Below, piece after piece: positions 8,214 to 16,757 of a DNA stretch of 64,000 nt. Within the stretch, counting starts at the first letter, position 1; every line of letters starts with the position of its first letter. The notes below the pieces were generated by a model that was not told the origin of the DNA, did no database searches, and saw nothing but the letters and a program-made list of their open reading frames with translations. This stretch comes from JAICND01 sp040905905 (GTDB taxonomy: Bacteria; Actinomycetota; Acidimicrobiia; Spongiisociales; ZC4RG35): contig JBBDQN010000031.1 in the NCBI GenBank assembly GCA_040905905.1, positions 62,001 through 126,000 on the forward strand. The letters are read 5' to 3'. A program made the translations under genes and the position numbers.

Positions 8214-9206
8214 TCACGAGATGACCGCAATCTCCTTGGCGAGAGCCTCCGGGGGGACCGGCTCGACGTAGGCGGGCGGCAAAGACGTCCATGGTCGGGC
8301 CGCGGCTTTCTTGAACCCGATGGAGAGAAGGTGGAATCCCAGGGTCAACAGGGTGAGAGCAACGCCGGAGGCGATCAGCACATGCCAGAGAAGTTGACCC
8401 GTGAAATCGCGGGTGACGATCGCCCAGTACACCAGCGTCCCCCAGTCGTTGTAGGTGGCGGTATACGAGAGCCAGGACAAGAACCCTTGAGTGACTATCG
8501 CCCCGGCAGCACCCAGGACGACGTACGCCCCGGCCATCGGCACCAGGGCCGGGATCAGATGGCGGGTGATCACCTGGCGGTTGGTGGCTCCTGCGATGCG
8601 GGCGGCGTCGACAAAGCCTGAGGCCATGATCGGCATTGCCTGGCTCCGCAGTACCAGGGCTCCGCTTGACAAACCGGTGAGCAGGCCGAACAAAAGACCG
8701 AAGACCTCCGGGGTGAGGCGGTCGGCCTGCGGGTCGGCCCCCAGAATCAACATGACCACCGGCACAGGCAGATAAAGGGCGGCATCGACCAGGATGCCCA
8801 GGATTCGGTCGGCCGGGCGGAAAGCGGAAGAGAAGGCCGCCACCGTCAAGGCCACCACAGCCGTGGTCACTCCTGCCAGAACACCGGTAACCAGGGCTGG
8901 TCTGGTCCCGGCAAGCAACATGCTGAAGGTGTCCTTGCCAAAGGCATCGGTCCCCAGGAGGTGGGCAAAGGTGGGGTGGGACGGGTGGCTGATGGTTATG
9001 TCGTAACCGGCCCGGGGGTCATAGATGCCCGGCTCCCAAACAGTGCCAAGCAGGACGGGATGGGAGACAGCCAACAATCCGAAAAAGACCAGAATTGCCA
9101 GACCGGCGCGTGCCTCCATGTGGGTGAGAACCGCCCGGATCCATCCAGTGACCCAATGCGATCGCACCGCCCACCCCGGTTTGATGGTGCGGCTCGCCTC
9201 AACCAC
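8214..9206 (-). CDS. DppC-like ABC transporter permease (first pair)
   Basis: 330-residue DppC/OppC-class permease, clearly paralogous to the gene at 6126-7061: both share IYDPRAG, LLGTDAFGKD, VMLILGADP.ADRLTP and SSGALVLRSQA. The EAA loop is GFVDAARIAGATNRQVITRH. About six membrane spans, with an extended cytoplasmic N-terminus. The start overlaps the end of the DppB-like gene upstream by 8 bp. It forms the first of two tandem B-C pairs that may assemble as one four-permease operon or as two alternative channels. Confidence 0.87.
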   Translation of the reverse strand: MVEASRTIKPGWAVRSHWVTGWIRAVLTHMEARAGLAILVFFGLLAVSHPVLLGTVWEPGIYDPRAGYDITISHPSHPTFAHLLGTDAFGKDTFSMLLAGTRPALVTGVLAGVTTAVVALTVAAFSSAFRPADRILGILVDAALYLPVPVVMLILGADPQADRLTPEVFGLLFGLLTGLSSGALVLRSQAMPIMASGFVDAARIAGATNRQVITRHLIPALVPMAGAYVVLGAAGAIVTQGFLSWLSYTATYNDWGTLVYWAIVTRDFTGQLLWHVLIASGVALTLLTLGFHLLSIGFKKAAARPWTSLPPAYVEPVPPEALAKEIAVIS

Positions 9207-10371
9207 GCCGGGCCCGCTCCAATTGAATGCGGGGATCGAGGGTGGCTGCAGCCAGGTCGAGACCGATCCGGATCAACAGAGTTATGACCCCCACCATGAT
9301 GAGCCCGACCAGGGTGACGGTGAGGTTGCGCTGACGCAACGACCCGAACAACACCGACGAAACCCCGGGAACGTCGATGCGATATCCGCCCAGCCGTCCG
9401 AAGCTCGCCTCGATGATCACCAGGCCCCCCAGCGCAAACGGAAGGTTGGCGGTGAGACGGGAGAGGGCGGGGAGAAGGGCAACCCGTCCGGCGTGTCGCT
9501 CCCGCACCTGTTTACTGGTGAGGCCTTTGGCCCGGGCAGTGACTGAGAAGTCGGCGTCGGCGAGGCCGTCCATGGAGGCGGCCACGACCAGGATCACGTC
9601 GCCCACCGATAAGAGAAATAGCACCAGGACAGGAAGGATGAAAAACCCGAGCAAATCGAGGACGTGCAGAAAGATCCCGGCCTGAATCCAGATCAGGACT
9701 GCGATCACCGGGATGGCCAAGCGGGAGACCCGTGCCCAGATCACCTTGCGCCGCCGTTCGGTGATGAACCGCCCGATCACCAACGAAAGGGCGAGGAGGC
9801 CTCCGACCGTGGCGATCATCGACCACAAGACCCGGTGCTGTTGCAGCCCCCGCGTCCAGAGTTCGTATTGGAGAGCGGTGACTCGGTTGAACACCCGGAA
9901 GCCGAAAACGGTGAGAGTGGTGTAGAAGGCGAGGAATACCAGCCACGGGGGAAAAATCGAACTGAGGCTCGCCGCGCTCAAGCTGGTTGGCGTCGACAAC
10001 CCTGACCGCCAGCCTGCCCATCTACCCACTCTGCTCCCCACCCAAAAGGCGGATCCCAGACCAAGACCGAACATGGTCAAGGTCCAGGGAAGGGCGGCGA
10101 GAAGCGTGCTCAAGATGGTGGGGCCGGTCGGGGTGCGCCCGAAGTTGAAAGTGAGCACCCGGCCCAGCCAGATCAGATACTGCTCCCACAGGGGTCGGTT
10201 AAGCCCGAGCGCCTCGCGCACCCGGCTGGCGCTCCCGCCACCCCCCACCGCAAAGTTGGTGGTGATGTCGCCGGGGATCATGATCCGGGCCAGGAAAAAC
10301 ACCAGCGTCAGAAAGATGAGCAGACCAAACAAGCCTGCAACCAGTCGCCCGGCGACATACCGGCGCAACAT
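9199..10371 (-). CDS. DppB-like ABC transporter permease (first pair)
   Basis: 390-residue DppB/OppB-class permease starting MLRRYVAGRLVAGLFG. REALGLNRPLWEQYLIWLG is the family segment after span one; the EAA loop reads TARAKGLTSKQVRERHAG and is followed by ALGGLVIIEASFG, as in its paralogue at 7036-8211. Like that paralogue it has an extra 60-70 residue hydrophobic insertion in the middle, so the elongated B subunit is a property of this transporter type and not an annotation artefact. It is separated by 80 bp from the ABC-2 exporter operon upstream on the same strand. Confidence 0.86.
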   Translation of the reverse strand: MLRRYVAGRLVAGLFGLLIFLTLVFFLARIMIPGDITTNFAVGGGGSASRVREALGLNRPLWEQYLIWLGRVLTFNFGRTPTGPTILSTLLAALPWTLTMFGLGLGSAFWVGSRVGRWAGWRSGLSTPTSLSAASLSSIFPPWLVFLAFYTTLTVFGFRVFNRVTALQYELWTRGLQQHRVLWSMIATVGGLLALSLVIGRFITERRRKVIWARVSRLAIPVIAVLIWIQAGIFLHVLDLLGFFILPVLVLFLLSVGDVILVVAASMDGLADADFSVTARAKGLTSKQVRERHAGRVALLPALSRLTANLPFALGGLVIIEASFGRLGGYRIDVPGVSSVLFGSLRQRNLTVTLVGLIMVGVITLLIRIGLDLAAATLDPRIQLERARRG

Positions 10372-10451
10372 CAGGGCGACCAGGTGCGATTTGCCATCCG
10401 CATGAGGCTATCCCGGCAAAGTCCCGGCAATGTCAGCGCCAAGCAGCAATG

Positions 10452-11261
10452 TCAAGGAAGAAGCAGCCGGTGGAAGCGGCGCTGGGCGATGGTCATCCCG
10501 ATCAGACCCATTGCCAGGAGGAAACCCGCGTGACCGAGGATCGACCAGTCGGCGTTGCCCAGGGTGGCGGCCCTGATCAATTCGGTGCCGTGATATAGGG
10601 GTGACAACCGGGCGATAATCTGGAGGGTTGGCGGGTAAACCTCGATGGGGAAGAACGTCCCGGAGAACAAGAAAAGCGGCTGTACCACCAGTGTCACCAG
10701 GTCGAAGTCCTGCCATCCCTTCATAAAGGTGGTGGCGGCCAGCCCGACCCCGGCAAAGGCAAAGCCGATAAGAAGACAGGCCGGGACCGCCGCCAGTCCC
10801 CACCACGACTCCACCAGGCCGAAGGCGGCCATCACGATCACGAATCCGACCGAGTAGATGCCGCCCCGCATCAACGAGAAAGCGGTTTCGCCGAGAGCGA
10901 TGTCGAGCGGTTGCAGAGGAGTGGTGAGGATGGCGTCGTAGATCTTTCCCCACTTGAGCTTGAAAAACACGTTCATGGTCGATTCGAAAACCGCCCCGTT
11001 CATGGCCGAGGCGGCGAGGAGAGCCGGGGCCACAAACGCGGAGTAGGTGATGAGACGACCGTCGGAGAGTTGGATCTCTCCCACCAGGGCTCCGACTCCG
11101 ATGCCGATCGAAAAGAGATAGAAGACGGGTTCAAAAAAACCCGAGACGATGATCATCCAGATCCGGCGGTAGACCATGAGGTTGCGTTCGAGCAACCGGT
11201 GGGCGCGGGTGCCGGGGCGACGAATCGGTGGGATGACCCTGGTGACGAGGGTGGAACTCAT
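10452..11261 (-). CDS. ABC-2 type transporter permease (exporter B, second permease)
   Basis: Membrane subunit of an ABC-2/NodJ-like exporter, about 269 residues, starting MSSTLVTRVIPPIRRPGTRA at ATG 11261, which overlaps the stop of the preceding permease (ATGA). Six spans are visible, with the cytoplasmic WGKIYDAILTTPLQPLDIALGE segment and GTFFPIEVYPPTLQIIARLSPLYH near the last spans, as in the NodJ/DrrB family. Works with the ATPase at 12037-12963 and the permease at 11258-12037. The exported substrate may be a drug, lipid or polysaccharide. Confidence 0.88.
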   Translation of the reverse strand: MSSTLVTRVIPPIRRPGTRAHRLLERNLMVYRRIWMIIVSGFFEPVFYLFSIGIGVGALVGEIQLSDGRLITYSAFVAPALLAASAMNGAVFESTMNVFFKLKWGKIYDAILTTPLQPLDIALGETAFSLMRGGIYSVGFVIVMAAFGLVESWWGLAAVPACLLIGFAFAGVGLAATTFMKGWQDFDLVTLVVQPLFLFSGTFFPIEVYPPTLQIIARLSPLYHGTELIRAATLGNADWSILGHAGFLLAMGLIGMTIAQRRFHRLLLP

Positions 11262-12037
11262 TTTCGAAGGGCCGTTTCCATGTTGCGCAGCGCGAGGTAT
11301 GCGCCGACGATCACAAAGGCCAGCAAGGCGCCGAGGTGGACATACCAGGGGAAGTGGGGGCTGAGTGGCACCCCGGCGGCGGCCCGGGCTAGCTCGACGC
11401 CGTGCCACAGCGGAGTGACATAGGCAACCGGTTGCATCCAGTCGGGTAGCTGGGTGATCGGGAAGAAGGTCCCGGAGAAGAGAAAGAGCGGGACGATCAC
11501 AAACCGGAACAGAGAAGGGAGCTTGGCGTCGTTCTTGGCTTGGGCCACCCAGGCGGTGATCGGTGTGCAGAAGGCCATCCCCGTGAGGACGCCGGGGAAA
11601 ATCGCGAAGAGCCCGCGAATGGGACTCACCGCCCCCACCAGCATCATGATCACCGCATAGACAGTGAGGCTCAGGGTCAATCGACAAGCCACCCACCCGA
11701 AATGTCCGTAGGTGAGGGCGGGCACCCCCACCGGGGTGGCGAGGGCGGCGTGATAGCTCTTGGTCCATTTCATCCCGGCCATCACCGGGTAGGACGAGTC
11801 GCCGGCGGCGGTTTGCATGGCCGCGGCGGCCAGCAGACCCGGAGCGAGCCAGGTCAGATAGGAGACGCCACCCGGTCCTCCCCCCTGGCGGTCGACCAGC
11901 AAGCCGAGCCCCATCCCCATCGCCAGCAGGGTGAAGAGCGGTGATGCAAAGGTGGAGATGACCGACCCCCGCCAGGTCCGTTTGTAGTAACGGGCGTGGG
12001 CCTCGACCACACGAAGGGTGGTGGTGGCGGCGGGCAT
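11258..12037 (-). CDS. ABC-2 type transporter permease (exporter B, first permease)
   Basis: About 259 residues starting MPAATTTLRVVEAHARYYKRTW at ATG 12037, which overlaps the ATPase stop (ATGA); a TTG one codon earlier is possible. Six hydrophobic spans and the segment GTFFPITQLPDWMQPVAYVTPLWH near the C-terminus are typical of NodJ/DrrB-like ABC-2 permeases. It is similar to the following permease, so exporter B is probably a heterodimeric channel with one ATPase dimer. Confidence 0.88.
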   Translation of the reverse strand: MPAATTTLRVVEAHARYYKRTWRGSVISTFASPLFTLLAMGMGLGLLVDRQGGGPGGVSYLTWLAPGLLAAAAMQTAAGDSSYPVMAGMKWTKSYHAALATPVGVPALTYGHFGWVACRLTLSLTVYAVIMMLVGAVSPIRGLFAIFPGVLTGMAFCTPITAWVAQAKNDAKLPSLFRFVIVPLFLFSGTFFPITQLPDWMQPVAYVTPLWHGVELARAAAGVPLSPHFPWYVHLGALLAFVIVGAYLALRNMETALRK

Positions 12038-12963
12038 CAATCGACCAGCGAACGACCGGTTAGATGAAGGAAGACGTCTTCCAGGCTCGAGCGGCGCACC
12101 AGGGTGGCCTCGGGATTTACTCCCCGCTGATGGAGTTCGGCAAGCTGATCTTCGGCGTCGTCGGCGTAGATCAAAACCCGGTCGGGCAGGGCCTCCACCC
12201 GCTTGCCAAGACCCTCCAGCCGGGGAACTGCTTCGTCCTGCATTCCAACGGGGAACCGAAGCTCCAGCACTTCGCGGGTGGAGTGCTCTTCGATGAGGCT
12301 ACGAGGGGAACCTTCTCCGACGATGGCACCTTTGTCCATGATCACCAGGCGGTCGCAGAGCTGTTCGGCCTCGTCCATGTAGTGAGTGGTGATGATGAGA
12401 GTCACCCCATCCCGCTTGAGCCGGTAGAGACGATCCCAGAGGAGGTGGCGGGCCTGGGGATCGAGTCCGGTGGTGGGTTCGTCGAGGATGAGCATGTCGG
12501 GACGGTTGATGAGCCCGCGGGCGATGGTGAGACGGCGCTTCATCCCACCGGACAGAGGCTCGACCTTGCTTTTGCGGCGATCGGCGAGCTGGGAGAAAGT
12601 GAGAAGCTCGTCGATGCGTTTGCGGATCTCGGCGCGGGGTAGATCGAAATACCGCCCATAGATGAGGAGGTTCTCTTCCACCGTCAGCTCGGTGTCGAGG
12701 TTGTCCTCCTGGGGGACCACTCCCAACCTGGCTCTGATGGCGGGGCCATGTTTGTCCGGGTCCATACCGAGGACAGTGAGCTCACCCGAGGTGAGCGGGG
12801 AGGTGGCGCCGATCATCTTCATGGTGGAGGTTTTCCCGGCGCCGTTGGGGCCGAGAAAGCCGAACGCTTCCCCGGCCGAGATCTCGAAGTCGATCCCGGC
12901 CACCGCCGTCATCTCCCCGAACTTCTTGGTCAATTGGCGGGCGACAACGAGCGGCTCGGCCAT
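12037..12963 (-). CDS. ABC transporter ATPase (exporter B, NodI/DrrA-like)
   Basis: Single nucleotide-binding domain, about 308 residues from ATG 12963 (MAEPLVVARQLTKKFG). Walker A GPNGAGKTS, Q-loop VPQEDNLD, signature LSGGMKRR, Walker B MLILDEPTTGLD and the switch His in ITTHYMDEA are all intact, so it should be active. The last 80 residues are the regulatory extension usual for drug or polysaccharide exporters. It drives the two permeases encoded directly downstream. Upstream in-frame sequence to 13362 is non-coding and antisense-like, so it was left out. Confidence 0.93.
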   Translation of the reverse strand: MAEPLVVARQLTKKFGEMTAVAGIDFEISAGEAFGFLGPNGAGKTSTMKMIGATSPLTSGELTVLGMDPDKHGPAIRARLGVVPQEDNLDTELTVEENLLIYGRYFDLPRAEIRKRIDELLTFSQLADRRKSKVEPLSGGMKRRLTIARGLINRPDMLILDEPTTGLDPQARHLLWDRLYRLKRDGVTLIITTHYMDEAEQLCDRLVIMDKGAIVGEGSPRSLIEEHSTREVLELRFPVGMQDEAVPRLEGLGKRVEALPDRVLIYADDAEDQLAELHQRGVNPEATLVRRSSLEDVFLHLTGRSLVD

Positions 12964-12992
12964 CCTGGCAACGCTAGCGGCACCATTTGACA

Positions 12993-13045
12993 CCGCGAAC
13001 CCCGGGTTCACGGGCCCATAAAGCTCTACAACCCCGGGTTCGCGG
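12993..13045. terminator. Long inverted repeat between two ABC exporter operons
   Basis: Left arm 12993-13008 (CCGCGAACCCCGGGTT) and right arm 13030-13045 (AACCCCGGGTTCGCGG) pair over 16 bases with about one mismatch, around a 21-base loop. It lies in the 98-bp gap after exporter A and before the exporter B ATPase start. There is no U-tract, so it could be a terminator, an attenuator or an operator. Confidence 0.5.
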
Positions 13046-13061
13046 TTCGGTTCGGTTTGCT

Positions 13062-13844
13062 TCAGGCCGAGGCCCCGCTGTAGTGGCGGATCGACCGCAG
13101 CCAGACAAAACGGGAAAAGACCACAACCGTTCCCGTCACGGCCACGCCTACCAGCAGCGATCCCGGGCCGAGCCGGGCAGCAAGAGTCTCGGCCGGGACC
13201 GTGATCGCAAACGCCAGGGGAATGACAAAGGTCAGAGTCCCCCGCAGCCAGCCCGGATAGATCGAGACCGGCCATCGTCCCGCCTGATACATCCCGTCGA
13301 ACATGTCGAAAATCGAGTCGGCCCTGGTGATCCGAAACGCGGTGGTGGCGAGTACCAACCACAAGCAGTAAAGGACGATCACACCCATCGCCGCCGCGGC
13401 GAGGAATGACACGAGCCGACCGATGCCAATCCCCTCGATCGAAGCCGCGCCATACGCCACCACCAGGCCACCCACGACCACATCGATCAATTGCCAGACC
13501 CGGAAGGCGCGGATGCTCACCAGCAACTGGCTGTCGGCCGGCCTGGTCAGGGCGAGATCAAAGGTCCCTTCCTGCACCTCCTCCATGAACTGGCTCATCC
13601 CGGGACGCACCAGCGCCCCGATCAATCCCCCTATGCCGATGTGGAGACCCATCACCACCAACAGCTCGGCCCTGGTCCATCCGGAGAGGTCGGGGGTGTG
13701 GGAGAAAACTAGGGAGATAGCCACAATGCCGGTGGCGAGGGTGATGGCCGAGTTCAGGAGCTGAAGCACGAGGTTGACCCGGTACTGGAACTCGCTGGCG
13801 GCGATGATCCGGAAGTAGGCCCAACCGAGACGGAGCGCTCTCAT
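13062..13844 (-). CDS. ABC-2 family permease (exporter A, second permease)
   Basis: About 260 residues starting MRALRLGWAYFRIIAASEFQ at ATG 13844, overlapping the stop of the permease before it (ATGA). Six hydrophobic spans; the N-terminal EFQYRVN motif and the segment GTFDLALTRPADSQLLVS match the ABC-2_2/DUF990-like permeases that pair with NatA-like ATPases. Works with the genes at 13841-14641 and 14641-15624. Substrate unknown. Confidence 0.86.
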   Translation of the reverse strand: MRALRLGWAYFRIIAASEFQYRVNLVLQLLNSAITLATGIVAISLVFSHTPDLSGWTRAELLVVMGLHIGIGGLIGALVRPGMSQFMEEVQEGTFDLALTRPADSQLLVSIRAFRVWQLIDVVVGGLVVAYGAASIEGIGIGRLVSFLAAAAMGVIVLYCLWLVLATTAFRITRADSIFDMFDGMYQAGRWPVSIYPGWLRGTLTFVIPLAFAITVPAETLAARLGPGSLLVGVAVTGTVVVFSRFVWLRSIRHYSGASA

Positions 13845-14641
13845 CCACCCACCGCCGTGTAGCGCTTGATGGCTTGGCCCCAGACCACCCGAATCAGAAA
13901 GGTGAGCCCCACGATCCAGGCGATCTGCACACCCAGTCCGGTGAGGATCTGTCCTCCGTTGAGACGACCGATCACCGTCTCGATCGGAAACTGGAAGGTC
14001 CACCGAAACGGAAGGAAGTAAGAAACCCTCTGCACCCACTCGGGCATCAGCGACATAGGGACCAGCCGGCCTGACAACATCAACTCCAGCGCCACGATCA
14101 TCTCGAACAACGCCGAGGTGCGGGTGGTCCAGAAGTTCACACTCCCGAGCACGAACAAGACCATGTGGCGGATGGCGAAGGCGAGCCAGATGGCCACAGA
14201 GAACCCGAGAATCCCGACGAGGCTCAGGGTCAGGTCGGGCCGGAAGGTGAGCCACATGATTGCCGCCAATGGCAGCGCCATCACGATCCAGATCGGCTTC
14301 TGGCCGGCGAAGAAGGCGAAGTCGCGATGGAAGGGATGGACCGGGCGGATCAGAAACTCGTTGAGTCGCCCGCCCCGGATCCGCCACTCCCAGGTATAGG
14401 GCGCCAACGCCAGGTTCATAGCCCGTACCAGGCTCCAGGCGATGTAATAGCCAGTCAGCTCGCTTAACCCGTAGTCGCCGACGGCACCTCCCTGGGCGAT
14501 TGCCACCGATCGCCATACCGCCAGGTACACGACCGGCTCGATCAAGAACCCGATCAAACCGATGAAGGCCGTGACCCGATACTGGAATTCATGCAGGAGA
14601 CCGTTGCGGGCCTCCGCCACGTAGTAACGGAGCAGAGACAT
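13841..14641 (-). CDS. ABC-2 family permease (exporter A, first permease)
   Basis: About 266 residues starting MSLLRYYVAEARNGLLHEF at ATG 14641, overlapping the ATPase stop (ATGA). Six spans; EFQYRV near residue 20 and GGRLNEFLIRPVHPFHRDF around residue 90 parallel the sister permease (EFQYRV, EGTFDLALTRP). The two are divergent paralogues forming a heterodimeric channel with the ATPase of this operon. Confidence 0.86.
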   Translation of the reverse strand: MSLLRYYVAEARNGLLHEFQYRVTAFIGLIGFLIEPVVYLAVWRSVAIAQGGAVGDYGLSELTGYYIAWSLVRAMNLALAPYTWEWRIRGGRLNEFLIRPVHPFHRDFAFFAGQKPIWIVMALPLAAIMWLTFRPDLTLSLVGILGFSVAIWLAFAIRHMVLFVLGSVNFWTTRTSALFEMIVALELMLSGRLVPMSLMPEWVQRVSYFLPFRWTFQFPIETVIGRLNGGQILTGLGVQIAWIVGLTFLIRVVWGQAIKRYTAVGG

Positions 14642-15624
14642 CAGGTCGCTTCGCCCGCTTCGGCGAAGACGCGCTCGATCACATCTTCGATCGGTGGGTC
14701 TTCGATGGTGAGGTCGTCGATCGTCGCGGAAGCGAGAAGTCCGGCCGCCACCCGTCCCACCTGATCGGGTGCGACCCGCAGCGTCACGCGGTCGGGAAGA
14801 CGCTCGACCACCTCGCCCCACACCGCCATATCGGCAGGAAGGCCTTCCCCGACCACTGTGATGGTTTTGAAAGTCGTGAATCTGGAGGTGAGTCCCGTCA
14901 GTCCGCCGTCGTAGTGGAGGCGGCCGCGGTGGATCACTATCACTCGTTCGCTCAGCGCTTCAACATCGGCCATGTAGTGACTGGTGAGCAACACCGTCGA
15001 GCCGTACTCGGCGTTGTAGTCACGGATGAAGGTCCGGAGCCGTTTCTGCATGGTGACGTCGAGGCCGAGGGTGGGTTCGTCGAGAAAGAGCACCTCGGGG
15101 GCGTGGAGCAGCGCTCCTGCCAGCTCCACTTTCATCCGTTCTCCCAGGGAGAGGTTGCGGACGGGTTTGGTGACGAGCTCGCCCAGTTCCAGCAATTCGA
15201 TGTACTGGTCGCGGCGACGGATGAAGTCGGTCCCGGGGATGTCGTACAGAGCCTTGAGGAGGAGATAGGAGTCAAGCGCCGGTAGATCCCAGGCCAAGGC
15301 GTTGCGGTTCCCGGTCACCAGGGCAATCCGCTTGAGAAACACAGGTTCGCGGCGATGGGGTATGTGGCCGAGCACCTCGCCCACCCCCGAGTCGGGGTAC
15401 AGGAGCCCGGAGAGCATCTTGAGAGTGGTGGTCTTCCCGGCCCCGTTGGGTCCGAGAAACCCGACGATCTCACCTTGGCGCAGATCGAAGGTGGCTCCCT
15501 CGACTGCGACCACGGTCTTGTGCTCGCGCGCGATCAGGCTTCGCAAGGAAGCCTTCAGGCCGCCCTCTCGGACCGGTACCTTGAAGGTTCGGCGCAGGTT
15601 CTCGACGTGAACGGTGACTTCGAT
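14641..15624 (-). CDS. ABC transporter ATPase (exporter A, NatA-like); start codon unclear
   Basis: Nucleotide-binding subunit with Walker A GPNGAGKTT, signature LSLGERMKVELA, Walker B VLFLDEPTLGLD and switch His in LLTSHYMADVE. The first canonical start in frame is TTG 15546, but it would remove the first beta strand and its A-loop aromatic. The frame upstream, to about 15624, encodes IEVTVHVENLRRTFKV and EGGLKASLRS, just as in relatives (IEVENL.K.FKV...GLK.SL.SL). No ATG, GTG or TTG exists between 15546 and the in-frame stop at 15667-15669, so the true start is non-canonical (ATC 15624 or CTG 15597) or the sequence has an error. The coordinates include the homologous N-terminus. Confidence 0.8.
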   Translation of the reverse strand: MEVTVHVENLRRTFKVPVREGGLKASLRSLIAREHKTVVAVEGATFDLRQGEIVGFLGPNGAGKTTTLKMLSGLLYPDSGVGEVLGHIPHRREPVFLKRIALVTGNRNALAWDLPALDSYLLLKALYDIPGTDFIRRRDQYIELLELGELVTKPVRNLSLGERMKVELAGALLHAPEVLFLDEPTLGLDVTMQKRLRTFIRDYNAEYGSTVLLTSHYMADVEALSERVIVIHRGRLHYDGGLTGLTSRFTTFKTITVVGEGLPADMAVWGEVVERLPDRVTLRVAPDQVGRVAAGLLASATIDDLTIEDPPIEDVIERVFAEAGEAT

Positions 15625-16390
15625 GAGGACAGTTATTAGCGATCCGGACGACCCGAGGGTGGCGGATTATCTGCATCTGACTGATCCGGCCCCCCGGATG
15701 GGGTTTTTCATCGTCGAGGGATGGGAGGCGGTCGTCCGGCTTCTTCGGACCGATTGGCCGGTGCGATCGGTGTTGATCGCGGCCGACAAAGTCGATCGTC
15801 TGGAGGTGCCGGCCGGGGTGCCGCTCTACGTCGCACCTAAGGAGGTTCTGGCGGCGACCGTCGGGTTCCAACTACATCGGGGGGTGGTGGCGGCGGTTGA
15901 TCGTCGGCCTGTATCTGCCCTTGCCGACCTTCTCAGCAGCAGTCACACCCTGGCGGTGTTGGAGGGTCTCAACGATCACGAGAACCTGGGGGCGATCTTT
16001 CGGTCGGCCGTCGTCCTCGGGATCGACGGCGTCATACTCGACCCGACCTGCGCCGATCCTTTCTATCGGCGCTGTGTCCGGGTGTCGATGGGCACCGTCC
16101 TCACAATCCCCATCGCCCGTTCGGAGGATTGGCTCTCCGACCTCGCTTTGATGAAACAAAGTGGATTCACCGTGGTGGCCTTGACTCCCCATCCGGCTGC
16201 CCGCGATATAGGCGAAGTTGAGGTAGCAGGAAAGCCTGCGGTGTTGTTGGGTTCGGAGGCCACCGGACTTACCACTGAAGCAATCGCTGCCGCTGACATG
16301 ATGGTGCGAATACCGCAGTCCGGGGACGTCGACTCACTCAACGTCGGTCACGCGGCAGCTATTGCCTTCTACCGCTTTGGGCGTCGGTAG
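15623..16390 (+). CDS. SpoU/TrmH-family RNA 2'-O-methyltransferase
   Basis: SAM-dependent RNA ribose methyltransferase of the SPOUT class, about 255 residues from ATG 15623; GTG 15614 is an alternative. The three knot motifs are clear: motif 1 NLGAIFRSA, motif 2 LLGSEATGL and motif 3 VDSLNVGHAAAIAFYRF. An N-terminal RNA-binding substrate domain covers residues 1-100. It could act on 23S rRNA or tRNA. Its start is head-to-head with, and apparently overlaps, the coding start of the exporter A ATPase on the other strand. Confidence 0.92.
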   Translation: MRTVISDPDDPRVADYLHLTDPAPRMGFFIVEGWEAVVRLLRTDWPVRSVLIAADKVDRLEVPAGVPLYVAPKEVLAATVGFQLHRGVVAAVDRRPVSALADLLSSSHTLAVLEGLNDHENLGAIFRSAVVLGIDGVILDPTCADPFYRRCVRVSMGTVLTIPIARSEDWLSDLALMKQSGFTVVALTPHPAARDIGEVEVAGKPAVLLGSEATGLTTEAIAAADMMVRIPQSGDVDSLNVGHAAAIAFYRFGRR

Positions 16391-16399
16391 GCTGCGCCG

Positions 16400-16756
16400 A
16401 TGGCAAAAAACGTGATGGGTACCGACCTTGAGGGCTGTTCCTTTGAGCCGTTGACCGGGTTCTATCGCGATGGATGTTGTGAAACCGGGGCCGAGGACCT
16501 TGGCGTCCACACGGTGTGCGCGGTGATGACCGCCGAGTTCCTCGAGTTCAGCATGTCACGCGGCAACGACCTCTCGACCCCCCGGTTTGGATTCCCGGGA
16601 TTGCAGCCTGGCGATCACTGGTGTCTGTGCGCCGCTCGTTGGGTGGAGGCGCTGGAAGCGGGATTGGCCCCACCGGTGGTATTGGAAGCCACCCATGCCG
16701 CCACGCTGGAGTTTGCGGCCCTGAGCGATCTGGCCCACCACGCCTACACGCCATAA
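16400..16756 (+). CDS. DUF2237 family protein
   Basis: 118-residue conserved protein recognised from NVMGTDLEGCSFEPLTGFYR, DGCCETG.EDLGVHTVCAVMT, SRGNDLSTPRFGFPGL and GDHWCLCAARWVEAL, all diagnostic for DUF2237. The family is cytoplasmic, rich in conserved Cys and of unknown function. It lies 9 bp after the SpoU gene and is probably cotranscribed. Confidence 0.93.
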   Translation: MAKNVMGTDLEGCSFEPLTGFYRDGCCETGAEDLGVHTVCAVMTAEFLEFSMSRGNDLSTPRFGFPGLQPGDHWCLCAARWVEALEAGLAPPVVLEATHAATLEFAALSDLAHHAYTP

Positions 16757-16757
16757 G

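Noticed and set aside
12964..13362. N-terminal extension of the exporter B ATPase
   Set aside because: The frame is open but its translation is Arg/Gly-rich and unlike ABC proteins, it crosses the long inverted repeat and lies antisense-like over the next gene; the ATG at 12963 begins the normal family N-terminus.
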